A stretch of DNA of 15,947 nt, from NCBI GenBank assembly GCA_030824175.1, contig JAVBYH010000359.1:1-15947 (forward strand). The letters are read 5' to 3'. The notes under the pieces were generated by a model that did not search any database, had not been told where the DNA came from, and saw only the letters and a program-made list of their open reading frames with translations. The position numbers were made by a program, and so were the translations under genes. The stretch's first letter is position 1. Every line of letters starts with the position of its first letter. Shown here one piece after another: positions 14,681 through 15,947 of the stretch. The DNA is from Bacteroidota bacterium (GTDB taxonomy: Bacteria; Bacteroidota; Ignavibacteria; UBA10030; UBA8401).

Positions 14681-15037
14681 ATGAAAATCGCATTACCAAC
14701 ACAGAACGATCAGATCGACAGTCACTTCGGCCATTGCGAATCATTCACGGTGTTCACCGTGAACGACACCAAGGAAATAGTGTCTCAGGAATCCGTCGCG
14801 TCGCCCGCAGGCTGCGGATGCAAATCGAACATCGCGCAGACGCTCTCGGCGATGGGAGTGGAGCTTATGCTGGCGGGGAATATGGGTGACGGCGCCGTGA
14901 ACGTGCTGCGCCATTCAGGCATCGGCGTTGTGCGCGGCTGCAGCGGAAATGTCCGTGACGTCGTGCAGCAATGGCTCGACGGTCAGGCAATCGACTCGGG
15001 GATCGGCTGCGCCGCACACGAGCATGGATGCAATTGA
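14681..15037 (+). CDS. NifX/NafY-family cofactor-binding protein, copy 4
   Basis: The 118-residue protein starts at 14681 after AAAAGGA. It has the family pattern MKIALPT...DSHFGHCESFTVF (to residue 25), SPAGCGCKSNIAQTL (41-55), AGNMGDGAVNVL (65-76) and GCSGNVRDVV (86-95). Unlike copies 1 to 3 it is cysteine-rich: C19, C45, C47, C87, C110 and C117. The tail, with C110, H113, H115 and C117, forms a possible metal site. It directly follows cydAB and precedes a strong terminator, so it is probably the last gene of the oxidase operon. A role in cluster storage or redox sensing next to the oxidase is inference. Confidence 0.88.
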   Translation: MKIALPTQNDQIDSHFGHCESFTVFTVNDTKEIVSQESVASPAGCGCKSNIAQTLSAMGVELMLAGNMGDGAVNVLRHSGIGVVRGCSGNVRDVVQQWLDGQAIDSGIGCAAHEHGCN

Positions 15038-15072
15038 ATCTTTTCGCCTGTTTCGTGCATCATATAGGCAGT

Positions 15073-15113
15073 AAGGAGCCGGCGCGGCAGCGATGTTCAC
15101 CGGTTCTTTTTTT
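15073..15113 (+). terminator. Rho-independent terminator after the cydAB-nifX-like unit
   Basis: AAGGAGCCGG (15073-15082) pairs with CCGGTTCTTT (from 15100), mostly Watson-Crick with two G-T pairs, around a 17-nt loop, followed by a run of seven T (15107-15113). It starts 36 bases after the stop of the NifX-like gene. It is the clearest intrinsic terminator in the window. Confidence 0.75.
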
Positions 15114-15139
15114 AAACACGCATCCAATCCTGAATCGGT

Positions 15140-15947
15140 ATGGACACAACACCAAAAAAAATAGTGATCATCGGCGGCGTCGCCGGCGGGGCAACAGCCG
15201 CCGCACGCATGAGACGCCTCGATGAAACAGCGGAAATCACAGTTCTCGAAAAGGGGCCATACGTCAGTTTCGCGAACTGCGGTCTCCCGTACTTTATCAG
15301 CCGTGATATACAGCGACGGTCGAACCTTCTGCTCCAGACGCCGGAAGGCTTTTACAGCCGCTATCGGGTGGATGTGAAGGTGAACACGGAGGCCGTCGAG
15401 ATCAAGCGCGGCGAGAAGACGATCGTTGCACGCACGCCGAACGGCGACGTGCTCTATCCGTATGACAAGCTCATCCTTGCCCAGGGCGGCTCGCCGATCG
15501 TGCCACCGCTTCCGGGCATCGCGTCGCCGCACGTGTTCAAGCTCTGGACCATTCCGGACATGGACCGCATACACAAATTTATCGACGAACAGAAGCCGGC
15601 CAAGGCTGTCGTGGGCGGCGGCGGATTCATCGGGCTCGAAATGGCCGAGGCGCTTCGCGCGCGCGGCATCGATGTGACTGTCGTCGAACTCGCGCCCCAG
15701 GTGATGATCCTGCTCGATCCGGAATTCGGCGCAATGATCAAGGCCGGACTCGAAGAGAACGGCATCACGGTGAAGACCGGCGTCGGCCTGTCGTCGGTCG
15801 CCGAGAAGACGGTCACACTCAGCGACGGGTCAGTGATCGACGCGGACATGGTGCTCCTCTCGATCGGCGTGCGGCCCGAATTGACGCTCGCGAAGAATGC
15901 GGGTCTCGAGATCGGCCCGAGCGGCGGCCTCGTGGTGGATGAGATGA
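15140..15947 (+). CDS. CoA-disulfide reductase/NADH oxidase-type flavoprotein, 5' part
   Basis: The gene starts at 15140 and runs off the right edge; 269 residues are visible. The N-terminus has a FAD-binding beta-alpha-beta motif (IIGGVAGGATAAARMRRLDE, 10-29). SFANCGLPY (43-51) carries C47, the single redox cysteine of CoA-disulfide reductases and NADH oxidases. A second dinucleotide fold follows at VVGGGGFIGLEMAEAL (158-173) for NAD(P)H, then SIGVRPE. The missing C-terminus could decide between NADH oxidase, CoA-disulfide or persulfide reductase, and a rhodanese fusion. It begins 26 bases after the terminator with no good ribosome site. It adds to the oxygen/sulfur-redox genes of the region. 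Confidence 0.9.
   Translation, partial: MDTTPKKIVIIGGVAGGATAAARMRRLDETAEITVLEKGPYVSFANCGLPYFISRDIQRRSNLLLQTPEGFYSRYRVDVKVNTEAVEIKRGEKTIVARTPNGDVLYPYDKLILAQGGSPIVPPLPGIASPHVFKLWTIPDMDRIHKFIDEQKPAKAVVGGGGFIGLEMAEALRARGIDVTVVELAPQVMILLDPEFGAMIKAGLEENGITVKTGVGLSSVAEKTVTLSDGSVIDADMVLLSIGVRPELTLAKNAGLEIGPSGGLVVDEM

Overview
This is a roughly 58% G+C window from a Gram-negative-type bacterium with anaerobic or microaerobic metabolism. The gene set suggests this: a multihaem c-type cytochrome, ferredoxin-domain MinD ATPases, NifX/NafY-type cofactor-binding proteins, a radical SAM enzyme, a pyruvoyl-dependent arginine decarboxylase, a PAS/sigma-54 activator, and a cytochrome bd oxidase with a peroxiredoxin. 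An FCB-group (Chlorobi/Ignavibacteria-like) or deltaproteobacterial-type source would fit, but no marker gene settles the taxonomy and this is a low-confidence inference.

Layout. (1) 1-1185 (+): the 3' part of a multihaem cytochrome made of 73-residue repeats with 16 CXXCH motifs. (2) 1258-2991 (-): a sigma-54 enhancer-binding activator with two PAS domains; the second carries a C-x8-C-x3-C motif. (3) 2992-3230: a divergent control region with clustered TTGCA/TGCAA palindromes, a -24/-12-like promoter and a leader hairpin. (4) 3231-10386 (+): eleven tightly packed genes, often with ATGA overlaps: DUF89 phosphatase-like protein, radical SAM enzyme, two NifX-like proteins (one with a His-rich insert), pyruvoyl arginine decarboxylase, hotdog thioesterase, two MinD-type ATPases with double [4Fe-4S] ferredoxin inserts, a third NifX-like protein, a heavy-metal permease and a TrmO-like protein. 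(5) 10484-14644 (+): peroxiredoxin, CDF zinc exporter and cydAB. (6) 14681-15037: a fourth NifX-like protein, then a strong intrinsic terminator. (7) 15140 to the window end: a CoA-disulfide reductase/NADH-oxidase-type flavoprotein, cut by the edge.

How the genes may work together. The combination of a divergent PAS/sigma-54 activator, paired ferredoxin-MinD ATPases and NifX-family proteins is the hallmark of the orange protein (ORP) loci known from Desulfovibrio, where ORP carries a Mo-Cu sulfide cluster and the operons are sigma-54 dependent. This window looks like an ORP-like locus with extra parts: DUF89, radical SAM, arginine decarboxylase, thioesterase, metal permease and TrmO. Immediately downstream come genes for oxygen and peroxide removal (Prx, bd oxidase, NADH-oxidase-like flavoprotein) and metal export, with a further NifX-like protein directly behind cydAB. 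The biochemical output cannot be read from sequence. A metal-sulfur cofactor assembly or sensing system linked to redox state is the best inference. No gene-free stretch exceeds 300 bases, and no tRNA, rRNA, CRISPR array or insertion sequence was seen.
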